Assembly: GCF_014202415.1 (NCBI RefSeq)
Contig: NZ_JACHGR010000007.1
Span: forward strand, 124,001 to 188,000
Source of the DNA: Tolumonas osonensis
Lineage (GTDB): Bacteria > Pseudomonadota > Gammaproteobacteria > Enterobacterales > Aeromonadaceae
Direction of reading: 5' to 3'
Length of the DNA stretch: 64,000 bases
Under the pieces are notes generated by a model, which did no database searches, was not told the origin of the DNA, and saw only the letters and a list, made by a program, of their open reading frames with translations. Made by a program: the position numbers and the translations under genes. Below are positions 7,597-15,484 of the stretch, in pieces (the first letter of the stretch is position 1; every line of letters begins with the position of its first letter).

Positions 7597-9243
7597 ATGA
7601 AGATAAAATTTAATTACAAACCATGGCTCACGGCATTGTGTCTGGCAGGCGCAATGTTGGTGGCACCGGCATATGCCGGTGTGGCTAATAATGGTCTATT
7701 TGAACTTGATGCCAATCCTCAGGATGATAGTGGCGTGCCACTACCAGATGATTGGGCTACGCCACCCGATGCTGGCGATGCGCTGATATTCTCTGGAATT
7801 CTTGCAGATCCAGCGCCTCAAAGTATTTTTGATGGTGGTAAAAAAGACATTCAGGATGTCACTCAGTGGTCCTGGAAAAACGGTGCGGTACCAGATAAAG
7901 ATAATCTGACCAATGCCTATGCCGCCGCCTATAATGACAATGGTGATTTGGTTATCTATTTCGGTGCAGACCGATTCGCCAATACCGGTGATGCCTTCAT
8001 GGGCTTCTGGTTCTTCAAACAGAAAGTTAACGCTATGCCGGACGGTAGTTTCTCTGGTCATCACGTTGCCGGTGATACCTTGGTTCTGGTTGATTACCCC
8101 CAAGGGGCTAATGCAGTACCATACATTGCAGTTGTAGTCTGGGATACCACCTGTACCAAGGCAACGAGTAACAACCCATCACCCGGGGATTGCGCTGCAG
8201 CCAATCTGCGACTGAGAAGTGAAAGTAGCGGAGCTGTCTGTAGTTCTGGTCTTAACCAGTTGGCCTGTGCTACCACTAATCACAGTAATGTCGACTCACC
8301 ATGGCCGTATATGCCGAAATCAGGCTCAGCTAATGTCTTCCCTTATGAATCCTTCTTTGAGGGGGGCATAAACCTGACTCAACTTGTCGGCGGAAACGAT
8401 AACTGCTTCAGTAGTTTCATGGCTGAAAGCCGTTCTTCAAGTTCATTTACTGCGTCACTCAAGGACTTTGTGTTGGGTGATTTTGAACTTTGCGGTGTAT
8501 CCATCACTAAAACCTGTTCTGCTGGTGATGTAAACGCAGCTGAAAACGGTTTTGTCTATACCTTCAATGGTGTTGTCACCAATACAGGCTTCGGTACTCT
8601 GTATGACGTAACCGTGATTGATGACAACGGTACACCAGCTAATACAACTGACGATTTCACTATCCCTCTCGGGACAATATTGAAAGGAGCATCAGCTAAC
8701 TACAACGGTACATTTGAATCAACACTGAATCCGCCAACCAATGGTGTAACAGTAACAGCAGCATCTACTTCTGGTGGTGAAGCTACAATCACCGATACCG
8801 CAAGTGATCTGTGCCCAGGCGTCAATCGAGATCCGCGAATTGATGTTACCAAAGCCTGTTCAACCAGTGTGCTGAGTGAAAACGATAATCTCGTTATCAA
8901 GGTTGAATACAGTGGTCAGGTCTGTAACGGAACTGGTGGTTCATCCGGTTTACTGCCTATTTCTCTGAACAATGTGGTTGTTCAGGATGATGCAGGAACA
9001 CCTGGCGTTCCAGGTGATGACCCAGCGCCGATTTTGATTGGCACACTGGCAGCAGGAGCCTGCTCACCATACAGTGGTTCTTACTACCCAGCCAGTGCTA
9101 ACAGCCAGGTACCAGCTGAAATCAGCTTCAGTGATACTGTTACAGCAACAGGTGTTGCAGCACTTGGTTTCGGTACACCGGAAGATACGGCTACCGCGAC
9201 CTGCAGATTGTGCCCAACTTGCCCTGACTGCCCTACCCCTTAA
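7597..9243 (+). CDS. secreted DUF11-like repeat protein, function unknown
   Basis: A 548-residue exported protein. Residues 1-27 are a clear Sec signal peptide ending in APAYA. The next 280 residues are Gly/Asp/Asn-rich with several Cys. From about 305 to 535 there are two Ig-like, DUF11-type repeats, each opening with a V/I-T-K-x-C-S motif (ITKTCSAGD and VTKACSTSV) and containing acidic 'V.DDNGTP..TTDD' loops. It ends in a Cys/Pro tail (CRLCPTCPDCPTP) with no sorting tail, LPXTG or membrane anchor. The ATG at 7597 has AAAAAGGA as ribosome site and starts the signal peptide; the frame is open further upstream but that part is leader. I do not recognise a function: a surface or matrix protein is plausible given its sigma54 promoter and its neighbours. 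Confidence 0.7.
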   Translation: MKIKFNYKPWLTALCLAGAMLVAPAYAGVANNGLFELDANPQDDSGVPLPDDWATPPDAGDALIFSGILADPAPQSIFDGGKKDIQDVTQWSWKNGAVPDKDNLTNAYAAAYNDNGDLVIYFGADRFANTGDAFMGFWFFKQKVNAMPDGSFSGHHVAGDTLVLVDYPQGANAVPYIAVVVWDTTCTKATSNNPSPGDCAAANLRLRSESSGAVCSSGLNQLACATTNHSNVDSPWPYMPKSGSANVFPYESFFEGGINLTQLVGGNDNCFSSFMAESRSSSSFTASLKDFVLGDFELCGVSITKTCSAGDVNAAENGFVYTFNGVVTNTGFGTLYDVTVIDDNGTPANTTDDFTIPLGTILKGASANYNGTFESTLNPPTNGVTVTAASTSGGEATITDTASDLCPGVNRDPRIDVTKACSTSVLSENDNLVIKVEYSGQVCNGTGGSSGLLPISLNNVVVQDDAGTPGVPGDDPAPILIGTLAAGACSPYSGSYYPASANSQVPAEISFSDTVTATGVAALGFGTPEDTATATCRLCPTCPDCPTP

Positions 9244-9275
9244 GTCAGAGTAAGAATGAGACACGTATGAGAAGG

Positions 9276-9298
9276 CGGGCGATGTAAATCATCGCCCG
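9276..9298. terminator. Convergent terminator hairpin
   Basis: Perfect 9-bp stem CGGGCGATG/CATCGCCCG with a five-base loop between two convergent secreted-protein genes. No strong U tract on the plus side; the minus side runs into CGCCTTCTC. Confidence 0.6.
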
Positions 9299-9308
9299 TT
9301 ACCATTTG

Positions 9309-11396
9309 CTATTTACGGCCTTTGGTACTCGTAGATGAAGCCGCTACCAGACTAATATTAACAGTAGCCGTCGCTGTTGACTGACCATCTGAAATGCTAT
9401 AGCTAAAACTGTCACTCCCCTTAAAGCTCTTGGCCGGTACATAGTTGATTGAGCCATCAGTATTCAGACTCACACTTCCCTTGCTTCCCTGGCTAAATGA
9501 AACCACCCTGATAACACTGCCCTCAGGATCGTAGTCATTAGACAGCACAGGAATAGTGACTGCGCCTAGCGTTGTCATAGAGACATTGTCATTTATAGCA
9601 ACAGGAGCCAGATTAGCCTTGGCAACGGAGTAGCTGGTACTGGTTGTTGTAAGAGCACTGCCATTAGCTGCAGAAATATTAATTGTGTAACCACCTTCTA
9701 TAGCTGTAGATGCTGAAGTTACCGTCAAACGTGCCTTACCGGTAGTACCAGGACTGAGTTGCAGCGAAGCTGTATCAAAACTACCTGTCCAGCCACTTGG
9801 CACAACTGAAGATAAATCGATGGAAGCTGCAGGACATTGACTGCTATCCTGGTTGCTGACAGTTATGTCATAGCTAACACTGGTACCCGCAGCAACACTG
9901 CCACTCTGCAGCGGAGCAATACTCACAGCAGGTTTAGCCGGAATACATGTCTGTGAGCCGAAATTAACACTTATGCCGGCTGCAGAACCATCAGTCCAGT
10001 CAGCGGAGATAGTGACACCAGAAACAGGGTCGGTATAACTGCTACCCACAGGTAAAGCCGGATCTAACCAGTCGGTAAAACCATAAAGATCTCTGAACGG
10101 TGTAGCCAGGTTCATATGCAGCAAATTACTGCTGTTAGGTACATTGTCTTCAACCAGATGAATAACAACGCCGTTGGTCACATCCTTACGGTAAAGACGG
10201 TATGACCGTTTACTGAGAAAGCTATCGAAACCAACGGATTGACGGTACTCCACATAGAACCAGGTTTGGTTGCCTGTCAGCGGATTGATACCCCGGGGAA
10301 CCTTGATAGCCTTGGCTGCGTTGTCTGCGGTTTCATAAACGCCCACGACATAGTTACCATCTGCCGATACTGTTGTCACCGGAGTGGCGGCATTTTGTCC
10401 GAGCCAGCCTAATCGTGATTTCTGAAAGGCATTGAAATGCCCAAAATCCGGGTTTCCCATGGTGTCATAGCTATCACCATATTCAACCGTTGAACAAGTA
10501 TTGCCTAAAGTTTCTCCCTGGCAATCCAGCGCATGGGCATGATAAAGGCCGAAATTATGTCCCATTTCATGCGCAATATTGTCTGCTGTAAATTGACCAT
10601 TAATATAACTACGTGACGGCAGACCGCCGACAGTCGCCATACCGGAAACATTACAGGATGTCTGGGTGAACAGATAGACAATACGCGTATAAGAGGAAAG
10701 GTTGATGCCGGCAGCAGTCGCCGCCTGATCAGCCGCATTACCTGCCGCATACATATCGCAGACTGTGTTAGATAATGGTAGTGTAAACCACCCCTGTACA
10801 TCGCCAGCCAATGTGGTTTTCTGGTAGGAGTTTTCATAGAAGAAGTCACTGACCTGGCCAAAGATCAGCGAACGGGCCTGCTCAGTAGTCAGCGGTTGCT
10901 CCGTCGGGTTTTCCTGGAAGTTCGCCATCAATACCAGCGTGCGCTGTTCACCGGTGGTATTAGCCAGCACACCGGGTGTGCCACCATTACTTCCACCATC
11001 GGTAGTAGCCCCAGCAGCCAGAGTCAGGATACTGCCAGCATCCTGGTCGATACTGCCATCATCCTTTTGCGAGCCATGAACGCGAACTCTGGCGCCCGTA
11101 GCGATGGACGATGATACATTTTTTTGATTCAGATGCAGCTCATGGCGCTGGCCGTCATCAGTTACCAGAAAATGGCGTAACCGGGCGTGTTTATCAGCCC
11201 CGTCTTCATAAATCGCTTCATAGGTACCGTCTGTGACACTGTTCGCTACAGCGACATCATTACGAGACTCAGGCGCAGTCTGAGCAGAAACACTACCGAC
11301 ACTCAGCGCAATAGCAGACATCGCGGTCAGAATAAACCGAATGGCCCGTGCGGACAGGCCTGGGCTCTTGGCCGTAGAAGCCGGAACAGATCTCAT
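9309..11396 (-). CDS. secreted M11-type (gametolysin-like) metalloprotease
   Basis: A 695-residue exported protease. An N-terminal signal peptide ends near residue 39 (VGSVSA-Q), then a possible propeptide to about 150. The catalytic domain (about 150-460) has the metzincin zinc site HEMGHNFGLYH (276-286) and a Met-turn candidate YDTMGN. Residues about 485-600 form a NEW3-like Ig domain, and about 600-690 a cadherin-like 'APVAINDNVSM...VLSNDYDPEG' domain common in surface proteins of gammaproteobacteria. The tail is short and basic. It has no type I secretion repeats. The mRNA leader carries a c-di-GMP-I riboswitch, so the protease is tied to the sessile/motile switch. The substrate is unknown; the neighbouring secreted protein is one candidate. 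Confidence 0.85.
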   Translation of the reverse strand: MRSVPASTAKSPGLSARAIRFILTAMSAIALSVGSVSAQTAPESRNDVAVANSVTDGTYEAIYEDGADKHARLRHFLVTDDGQRHELHLNQKNVSSSIATGARVRVHGSQKDDGSIDQDAGSILTLAAGATTDGGSNGGTPGVLANTTGEQRTLVLMANFQENPTEQPLTTEQARSLIFGQVSDFFYENSYQKTTLAGDVQGWFTLPLSNTVCDMYAAGNAADQAATAAGINLSSYTRIVYLFTQTSCNVSGMATVGGLPSRSYINGQFTADNIAHEMGHNFGLYHAHALDCQGETLGNTCSTVEYGDSYDTMGNPDFGHFNAFQKSRLGWLGQNAATPVTTVSADGNYVVGVYETADNAAKAIKVPRGINPLTGNQTWFYVEYRQSVGFDSFLSKRSYRLYRKDVTNGVVIHLVEDNVPNSSNLLHMNLATPFRDLYGFTDWLDPALPVGSSYTDPVSGVTISADWTDGSAAGISVNFGSQTCIPAKPAVSIAPLQSGSVAAGTSVSYDITVSNQDSSQCPAASIDLSSVVPSGWTGSFDTASLQLSPGTTGKARLTVTSASTAIEGGYTINISAANGSALTTTSTSYSVAKANLAPVAINDNVSMTTLGAVTIPVLSNDYDPEGSVIRVVSFSQGSKGSVSLNTDGSINYVPAKSFKGSDSFSYSISDGQSTATATVNISLVAASSTSTKGRK

Positions 11397-11420
11397 TTTT
11401 TAGGTACCTTCAAGTAAAAA

Positions 11421-11557
11421 ATCTCGAAAGCGCCCAAAAAAGACGTCAGTACACAGCTCCTTCGGTAGCCCAGCTGTCCTGATGAGAATTCAAAAGGACC
11501 TGTGGCTTTGCGTACATCCGGTTACCCGGAGTTTGCCGTTTCGGGAGCGCTTTCGAT
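11421..11557 (-). ncRNA. cyclic di-GMP-I (GEMM) riboswitch
   Basis: Read on the minus strand, this leader holds the GEMM core in order: CGGCAAAC, a 5-bp stem UCCGG/CCGGA capped by the GNRA loop GUAA, then ACGCAAAGCC, a second hairpin (GGUCC...GGAC) and CAGCUGGGCUACCG. These are the conserved ligand-pocket segments of the c-di-GMP-I family. Flanking strands (11557-11543 and 11435-11421) form a closing helix of ten perfect pairs (TCGAAAGCGC/GCGCTTTCGA), directly followed by a run of U before the protease ribosome site. The closing helix plus U run could act as a terminator, which would make it an off switch; direction is inferred. Confidence 0.9.
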
Positions 11558-11700
11558 GGTGAACGGATCAAAATGCGACCCTCTCAGTTAGCATGACACC
11601 GCATCAAATGTGACCAACACAAACAACATGAGTGGCCATTCATGACGTCCGTATCATGCGAAATTGTGACGATGCTAACAAAGCTTTTGGGAAAGGGTAA

Positions 11701-11736
11701 AGGCAAAAAACGATCTTTTTTTAACCTGTTTTTGCC
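11701..11736 (-). terminator. Terminator of the YdjM-like gene
   Basis: On the minus strand AGGCAAAAAC pairs with GTTTTTTGCCT (one bulged base), seven bases after the stop of the gene at 11743. The stem is A/T-rich, so strength is uncertain. Confidence 0.5.
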
Positions 11737-11742
11737 TGAATT

Positions 11743-12354
11743 TTATAACTTATTGAATAATGAACTATACTTAAAAGTTAAGCTTCCGATAACCGGACCA
11801 ATTGTTTTTGCGTACAGTTCAACACAAATAGTGAATATAGGACCTGCCCGGCTCATCAGGTCGAACGAGGGGTAAAAATGAGTCAGGCCCTGTATGACGA
11901 TTGCGCCAACAAGCAGGTTAAATACCAGGTACTCACCCGCTCCCGCCACCTGCATACGTAACGGATTCAGACTGATCTTTTGTTTTAACGGCCAGAACAG
12001 GGCAACACCGTTAGTACCTATCAGCATATCTCCGATAATGTGACTGAAATAGCCAATACAGATTGCATCAGCCCAGGTATGCCATTGCGGAGAAGATGTC
12101 AGGACAGAATACAGCAGAATAACCGCGAGCAGACTGTGTGTAATAGTCCGGTGCCCCAGCATTGAATGTAATGGTTTACTTAGCAGCGGGATTAAACGAC
12201 CAAACGAGCTTTGGGGAGAGTCAAGATCGGGCTGTAACGCCCCCAGCATACTCAGAACACTCGCCGTAACTATGTTATCAACAGAACCTGGCACATAGGT
12301 ATCGACCATCAGCACACTGAATACTGCAAACGCCTGATGCGTCTTTGCCATCAT
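11743..12354 (-). CDS. YdjM/DUF457-like membrane-bound metal-dependent hydrolase
   Basis: A 203-residue inner-membrane protein of the YdjM (DUF457) family. Conserved polar residues lie in the expected order: H6 near the start, LQPDLDSP, GHRTITHS and GYFSHIIGDML, between several hydrophobic segments, followed by FWPL. The biochemical activity of the family is not established. In E. coli ydjM belongs to the SOS regulon; here a good LexA box lies about 20 bases upstream. The first two codons are both ATG and neither has a clear ribosome site. It stands alone between the riboswitch leader and a small unknown gene. Confidence 0.8.
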   Translation of the reverse strand: MMAKTHQAFAVFSVLMVDTYVPGSVDNIVTASVLSMLGALQPDLDSPQSSFGRLIPLLSKPLHSMLGHRTITHSLLAVILLYSVLTSSPQWHTWADAICIGYFSHIIGDMLIGTNGVALFWPLKQKISLNPLRMQVAGAGEYLVFNLLVGAIVIQGLTHFYPSFDLMSRAGPIFTICVELYAKTIGPVIGSLTFKYSSLFNKL

Positions 12355-12373
12355 AACAACTACAACTTAAATA

Positions 12374-12389
12374 ATGTATTTATATACAG
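12374..12389 (-). promoter_or_regulatory. LexA (SOS) box upstream of the YdjM-like gene
   Basis: On the minus strand CTGTATATAAATACAT matches CTGT-N8-ACAG with one change in the last base; the flanks also fit the extended E. coli consensus (17 of 20 positions by hand). It lies 20 bases upstream of a homologue of SOS gene ydjM, which supports it. Confidence 0.7.
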
Positions 12390-12456
12390 TTGTTTATAAT
12401 AACATTACTTCATCTCTGCGTCAGCTACCGCATTCTGAATGTGTTTCACCACGGTT

Positions 12457-12678
12457 TTAATCTTCCGGCTTTTGAATATCCTCGTTCCCGGACAGAACAC
12501 TTGCTTCTATTTCTTTAAAAATAATCCGGTATAACGCGCCGAAAGTATCCGGATCCGCTCCTTTCTCCGCCTCAGCTTCAAGACGTCGCAAAGCGTGTGT
12601 CGCATTTTCAGAGGTCTGGATAGAAATAAGATAATCAAGAGCGAGTCTTGCGATTTCCAGTTTGTCCAGATTAGACAT
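12457..12678 (-). CDS. small acidic protein, unknown
   Basis: A 73-residue, soluble, acidic, largely helical protein; I do not recognise a family. It has no signal peptide, membrane segment or Cys. The ATG at 12678 has GGGAG at good distance, better than an in-frame TTG two codons upstream. The size, helical pattern (LEIARLALDYL, THALRRLEAEAE) and the good ribosome site support a real gene. It is upstream of, and in the same direction as, the YdjM-like gene, but about 100 bases and a LexA box separate them. Confidence 0.5.
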   Translation of the reverse strand: MSNLDKLEIARLALDYLISIQTSENATHALRRLEAEAEKGADPDTFGALYRIIFKEIEASVLSGNEDIQKPED

Positions 12679-12877
12679 AACCAACTCCCGGATTACGAAT
12701 GATATCTATCCAAACTTTAGTCTTATCTGGTTAATAAATCACTATTTTTACTATTTCCGGATCTTTCCCCTCAGCCTGGATAGCTGCCATTCTGAAATAA
12801 CGTCAAATAAATCGTTTTTGTAACATTTATCAGATGAATTGACACACTTATGACAAATATCTCGTTATAAATTGCAG

Positions 12878-12886
12878 TGCTATAAT
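12878..12886 (+). promoter_or_regulatory. Extended -10 promoter of the lipoprotein gene
   Basis: TGC-TATAAT, a perfect -10 with the TG extension, about 105 bases upstream of the ATG at 12991. No good -35 at 17 bases. The rest of the 312-base gap 12679-12990 is A/T-rich and holds nothing else I can name. Confidence 0.5.
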
Positions 12887-12990
12887 TTGTAAGTCTCTGT
12901 CTTTTGTTTCTCTGATTACCACAGAAACGTAAAGTCAGGTTAAAATGAATCCTCTATTTATTAAAAAACCTCATACGGGAGTTATCAATA

Positions 12991-14034
12991 ATGAAATATC
13001 AATCTGGTTATGCATTTACTCTGCTGCTGTTGCTGGCTGGTTGCGGCGGTGGCGGCGGCTCATCCTCTGATTCAGGAACAACCCAGTTGAATCTGGCTGT
13101 TTCTGATGCGCCGGTTGATTCGGCACAGCAGGTTTGTATCGCTGTCAGTGGTCTGAGTCTGAAACAGGAAGGTGTGACCGATGAAAAAACATGGGGTCCA
13201 CTGAGCTTAATCGACACGGACGACAACGATGGATGTTTACCTGACGGCTATACCATTCCGACTGACGAAAATGGTCATCCGACGTTTTTCTATCTTGACC
13301 TGCTGCAATACCAGAACGGCGCTAAACATGCGCTGCTGAGCGGTGCGGTGATTCCTAGCGGTCACTATGAGCAGTTACGCTTACAGGTTGAAGATGGCCG
13401 CACCTCTTATCTCGACGTAACAACAGGGGCAGATCCTAAGTATCCTGCTTCATACGTTAAAGATGCAGACGGTAATATCCTGCCTTTAGAAGTACCTAGC
13501 AGCGAAGTTAAACTTCACTCCTTTACTGCACCGGTCGCAGGTGTACTGGATTATCAGGTGGAATTTAACCTGCGTCATGCCATGGTGTTGCCTGGTCATG
13601 AAACATATTACAAGCTGAAACCGAATGGTGTAGACCTGATTGATGTGGACGTACTGAGCACCATTTCAGGTACTGTCGATGCCACTAATACCGCCAACTG
13701 TAATGGCGACCTGAGCAAGGCGGGTGTGTATGCTTATAACAGCACCGCAGATGTCACAGCTCTTCAGGGCATTGATTACGACACAGACCATAACGGCCCT
13801 GTTCTCTCCACCCTGGTATCTCATGATGTGACAACCGACGTCTACAGCTATCAGATCAACTACGTTGAGGCTGGTTCTTATAAGCTGGCGTTAGTCTGTA
13901 ATGCGTCAGATGACTTCCTGACAGAAGCTGGCAATGCAAGCGGATATGCGCTTGTAGTGGCAGATCCGGTTAAAGATGTTCAGGTTCAGGATCCTGCAGT
14001 CAGCGGAACAACAACCGTCACTGAAAACTTCTAA
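12991..14034 (+). CDS. DUF4382-type lipoprotein
   Basis: A 347-residue lipoprotein. The signal peptide ends in the lipobox LLAG-C18, followed by a flexible Gly/Ser stretch (GGGGGSSSDSG) and no Asp at +2, so outer-membrane sorting is expected. Residues 32-220 match the DUF4382 pattern: LNLAVSDAPVDSAQQVCIAVSGLSL, then PSGHYEQLRLQV and a Leu-rich VEFNLRHAMVL segment. The rest is a carboxypeptidase-regulatory-like Ig fold (SGTVDATN...AGVYAY...YQINYVEAGSYKLALVC). The function of the family is unknown. GGGAG precedes the ATG, and a strong terminator follows the stop. Confidence 0.78.
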   Translation: MKYQSGYAFTLLLLLAGCGGGGGSSSDSGTTQLNLAVSDAPVDSAQQVCIAVSGLSLKQEGVTDEKTWGPLSLIDTDDNDGCLPDGYTIPTDENGHPTFFYLDLLQYQNGAKHALLSGAVIPSGHYEQLRLQVEDGRTSYLDVTTGADPKYPASYVKDADGNILPLEVPSSEVKLHSFTAPVAGVLDYQVEFNLRHAMVLPGHETYYKLKPNGVDLIDVDVLSTISGTVDATNTANCNGDLSKAGVYAYNSTADVTALQGIDYDTDHNGPVLSTLVSHDVTTDVYSYQINYVEAGSYKLALVCNASDDFLTEAGNASGYALVVADPVKDVQVQDPAVSGTTTVTENF

Positions 14035-14065
14035 TCTGAATCGCAATTAGTTAGTTTCATAGACA

Positions 14066-14095
14066 CAGACCAGCTTTAAAGCTGGTCTGTTTTTT
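14066..14095 (+). terminator. Rho-independent terminator of the lipoprotein gene
   Basis: Stem CAGACCAGC/GCTGGTCTG with loop TTTAAA, followed by six T. The stop of msrC on the other strand lies in the T run. Confidence 0.9.
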
Positions 14096-14546
14096 ACCAG
14101 TTCAGGCCTTCCAGCACTTTTACAACTGCTTCCATTTCCTGCTGCACCTCAACAGTAAATCGGGCATGTTTCGGGCTGTCGATATCCAGCACAGCCACCA
14201 CGTTATCGTTGACGATAACCGGCACCACCAATTCCGAATTACTCGCACTATCACAGGCGATATGCCCCGGGAAGGCATGCACATCGTCAATCCGCTGCGT
14301 AGCCTTCGTTGCTGCCGCAGTGCCGCAAACACCGCGACCAACCGGAATGCGGATACAGGCTACTTTGCCCTGAAACGGGCCGAGTACCAGTTCGCCGTCA
14401 CGCATGATGTAAAAACCAACCCAGTTGATATCTGCCAGATAGTCATTCAGCAGCGCACTGACATTCGATAAATTGGCGATCAGATCCGGTTCACCACTCA
14501 CTAATCCCGCGACTTGCTGAACAATTTCGCCTTCTAATTGCTGCAT
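14094..14546 (-). CDS. msrC: free methionine-(R)-sulfoxide reductase (GAF domain)
   Basis: A 150-residue single GAF-domain enzyme that reduces free methionine-R-sulfoxide with thioredoxin. It is very close to E. coli MsrC/YebR: INWVGFYI, LGPFQGKVAC, IRIPVGRGVCGTA and HIACDSASNSELVVPV. The three redox-active Cys are at about 63, 73 and 97. It is not clearly in an operon: an ERIC element and the queC terminator lie upstream of its start. Confidence 0.93.
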   Translation of the reverse strand: MQQLEGEIVQQVAGLVSGEPDLIANLSNVSALLNDYLADINWVGFYIMRDGELVLGPFQGKVACIRIPVGRGVCGTAAATKATQRIDDVHAFPGHIACDSASNSELVVPVIVNDNVVAVLDIDSPKHARFTVEVQQEMEAVVKVLEGLNW

Positions 14547-14582
14547 AATGTATCTACCTTAAGAAAAAACGACGACAAATCA

Positions 14583-14710
14583 TATACCCAAACAGCTTGG
14601 AGTTGCAGGTAGGCGGCAAGCGAATGAGACCCCATGAACATAGATAAACTATGTGATTGGGGCGAGTGAACGCAGCCAACACCGCTGCAACTTCAAGCGG
14701 GAAGGGTATA
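14583..14710 (-). repeat. ERIC (IRU) intergenic repeat, full length
   Basis: A 128-base imperfect palindrome bounded by TATACCC (14583-14589) and GGGTATA (14704-14710). The interior matches the ERIC consensus: GGAGTTGCAGGTAGGCGGCA at one end, and GGCGAGTGAACGCAGCCAAC and GCTGCAACTTCAAGC at the other. It fills the gap between msrC and the queC terminator and would fold into a long hairpin in either transcript. Confidence 0.92.
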
Positions 14711-14713
14711 ACG

Positions 14714-14760
14714 TCTGAAAAAGAAGAAGCCAGCCCTCTTCTGCAGAGAACTGGCTTCTT
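14714..14760 (-). terminator. Terminator of the rnm-yciO-rluB-queC operon
   Basis: On the minus strand AAGAAGCCAG and CTGGCTTCTT form a perfect 10-bp stem followed by CTTTTTC, about 20 bases after the queC stop. Confidence 0.82.
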
Positions 14761-14782
14761 TAATCTGATTTCCAACGAAATA

Positions 14783-15481
14783 TCAGTTTAATTTACTGTT
14801 TAATGCGGCCATCACAGCATCAGGTGCCTGCTGATAATCATGCAACCCTTTCGCACGCAGTTTGCAGGACGGACACTCGCCACAGCCATCACCGATAATG
14901 CCGTTATAGCAGGTCAGGGTTTTCTGGCGCACATAATCCAGACGGCCGATCTTATCCGCCAGCGCCCAGGTTTCCGCTTTGTTCAGCCACATCAGCGGCG
15001 TATCAAAACGGATGTTTTTCTCCATCCCCAGCACGCAGGCTTTATTCAGCGCTTTGACGAACTCGTCGCGGCAATCCGGATAACCGGAGAAATCCGTCTC
15101 GCAGACACCGGTGATCACCGTCTCGGCACCCACCTGATAGGCATAAATTGCAGCCAGAGTCAGGAACAGTATATTACGGCCCGGCACAAAGGTATTCGGC
15201 AAGCCATTTTCCTGCAGCTCATTGCTGACCGGAATGGCATCGCGTGTCAGTGCCGACACCGCCAGCTCATTCAGCAGACCGACATCCAGCACCTTATGCG
15301 CAGCCAGATTCAGATCAGTGGCGATTTGTTTCGCCACCTCAATCTCCAGCGCATGACGCTGACCATAATCAAAGGTAATCGCGTGCACTTCATCGTACTG
15401 CTGCACGGCATACAGCAGGCAGGTAGTGCTATCCTGCCCACCACTGAATACCACGACCGCTTTACGTTTAGTCTGACTCAT
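14783..15481 (-). CDS. queC: 7-cyano-7-deazaguanine (preQ0) synthase
   Basis: A 232-residue ATP-dependent enzyme that turns 7-carboxy-7-deazaguanine and ammonia into preQ0, on the way to queuosine in tRNA. It has the PP-loop SGGQDSTT (residues 14-21), the FDYGQRH motif, NTFVPGRN and the zinc-binding Cys cluster near the C-terminus (C-x8-C-x2-C-x2-[11 protein letters not shown]). It starts three bases after the rluB stop and is the last gene of a four-gene operon. No preQ1 riboswitch was seen upstream of the operon. Confidence 0.96.
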   Translation of the reverse strand: MSQTKRKAVVVFSGGQDSTTCLLYAVQQYDEVHAITFDYGQRHALEIEVAKQIATDLNLAAHKVLDVGLLNELAVSALTRDAIPVSNELQENGLPNTFVPGRNILFLTLAAIYAYQVGAETVITGVCETDFSGYPDCRDEFVKALNKACVLGMEKNIRFDTPLMWLNKAETWALADKIGRLDYVRQKTLTCYNGIIGDGCGECPSCKLRAKGLHDYQQAPDAVMAALNSKLN

Positions 15482-15484
15482 GGC

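Noticed and set aside
11580-11640. sigma54 promoter for the riboswitch-protease transcript
   Set aside because: TGG...GC candidates on the minus strand have eleven instead of ten bases between the two elements; no -10/-35 pair is convincing either.
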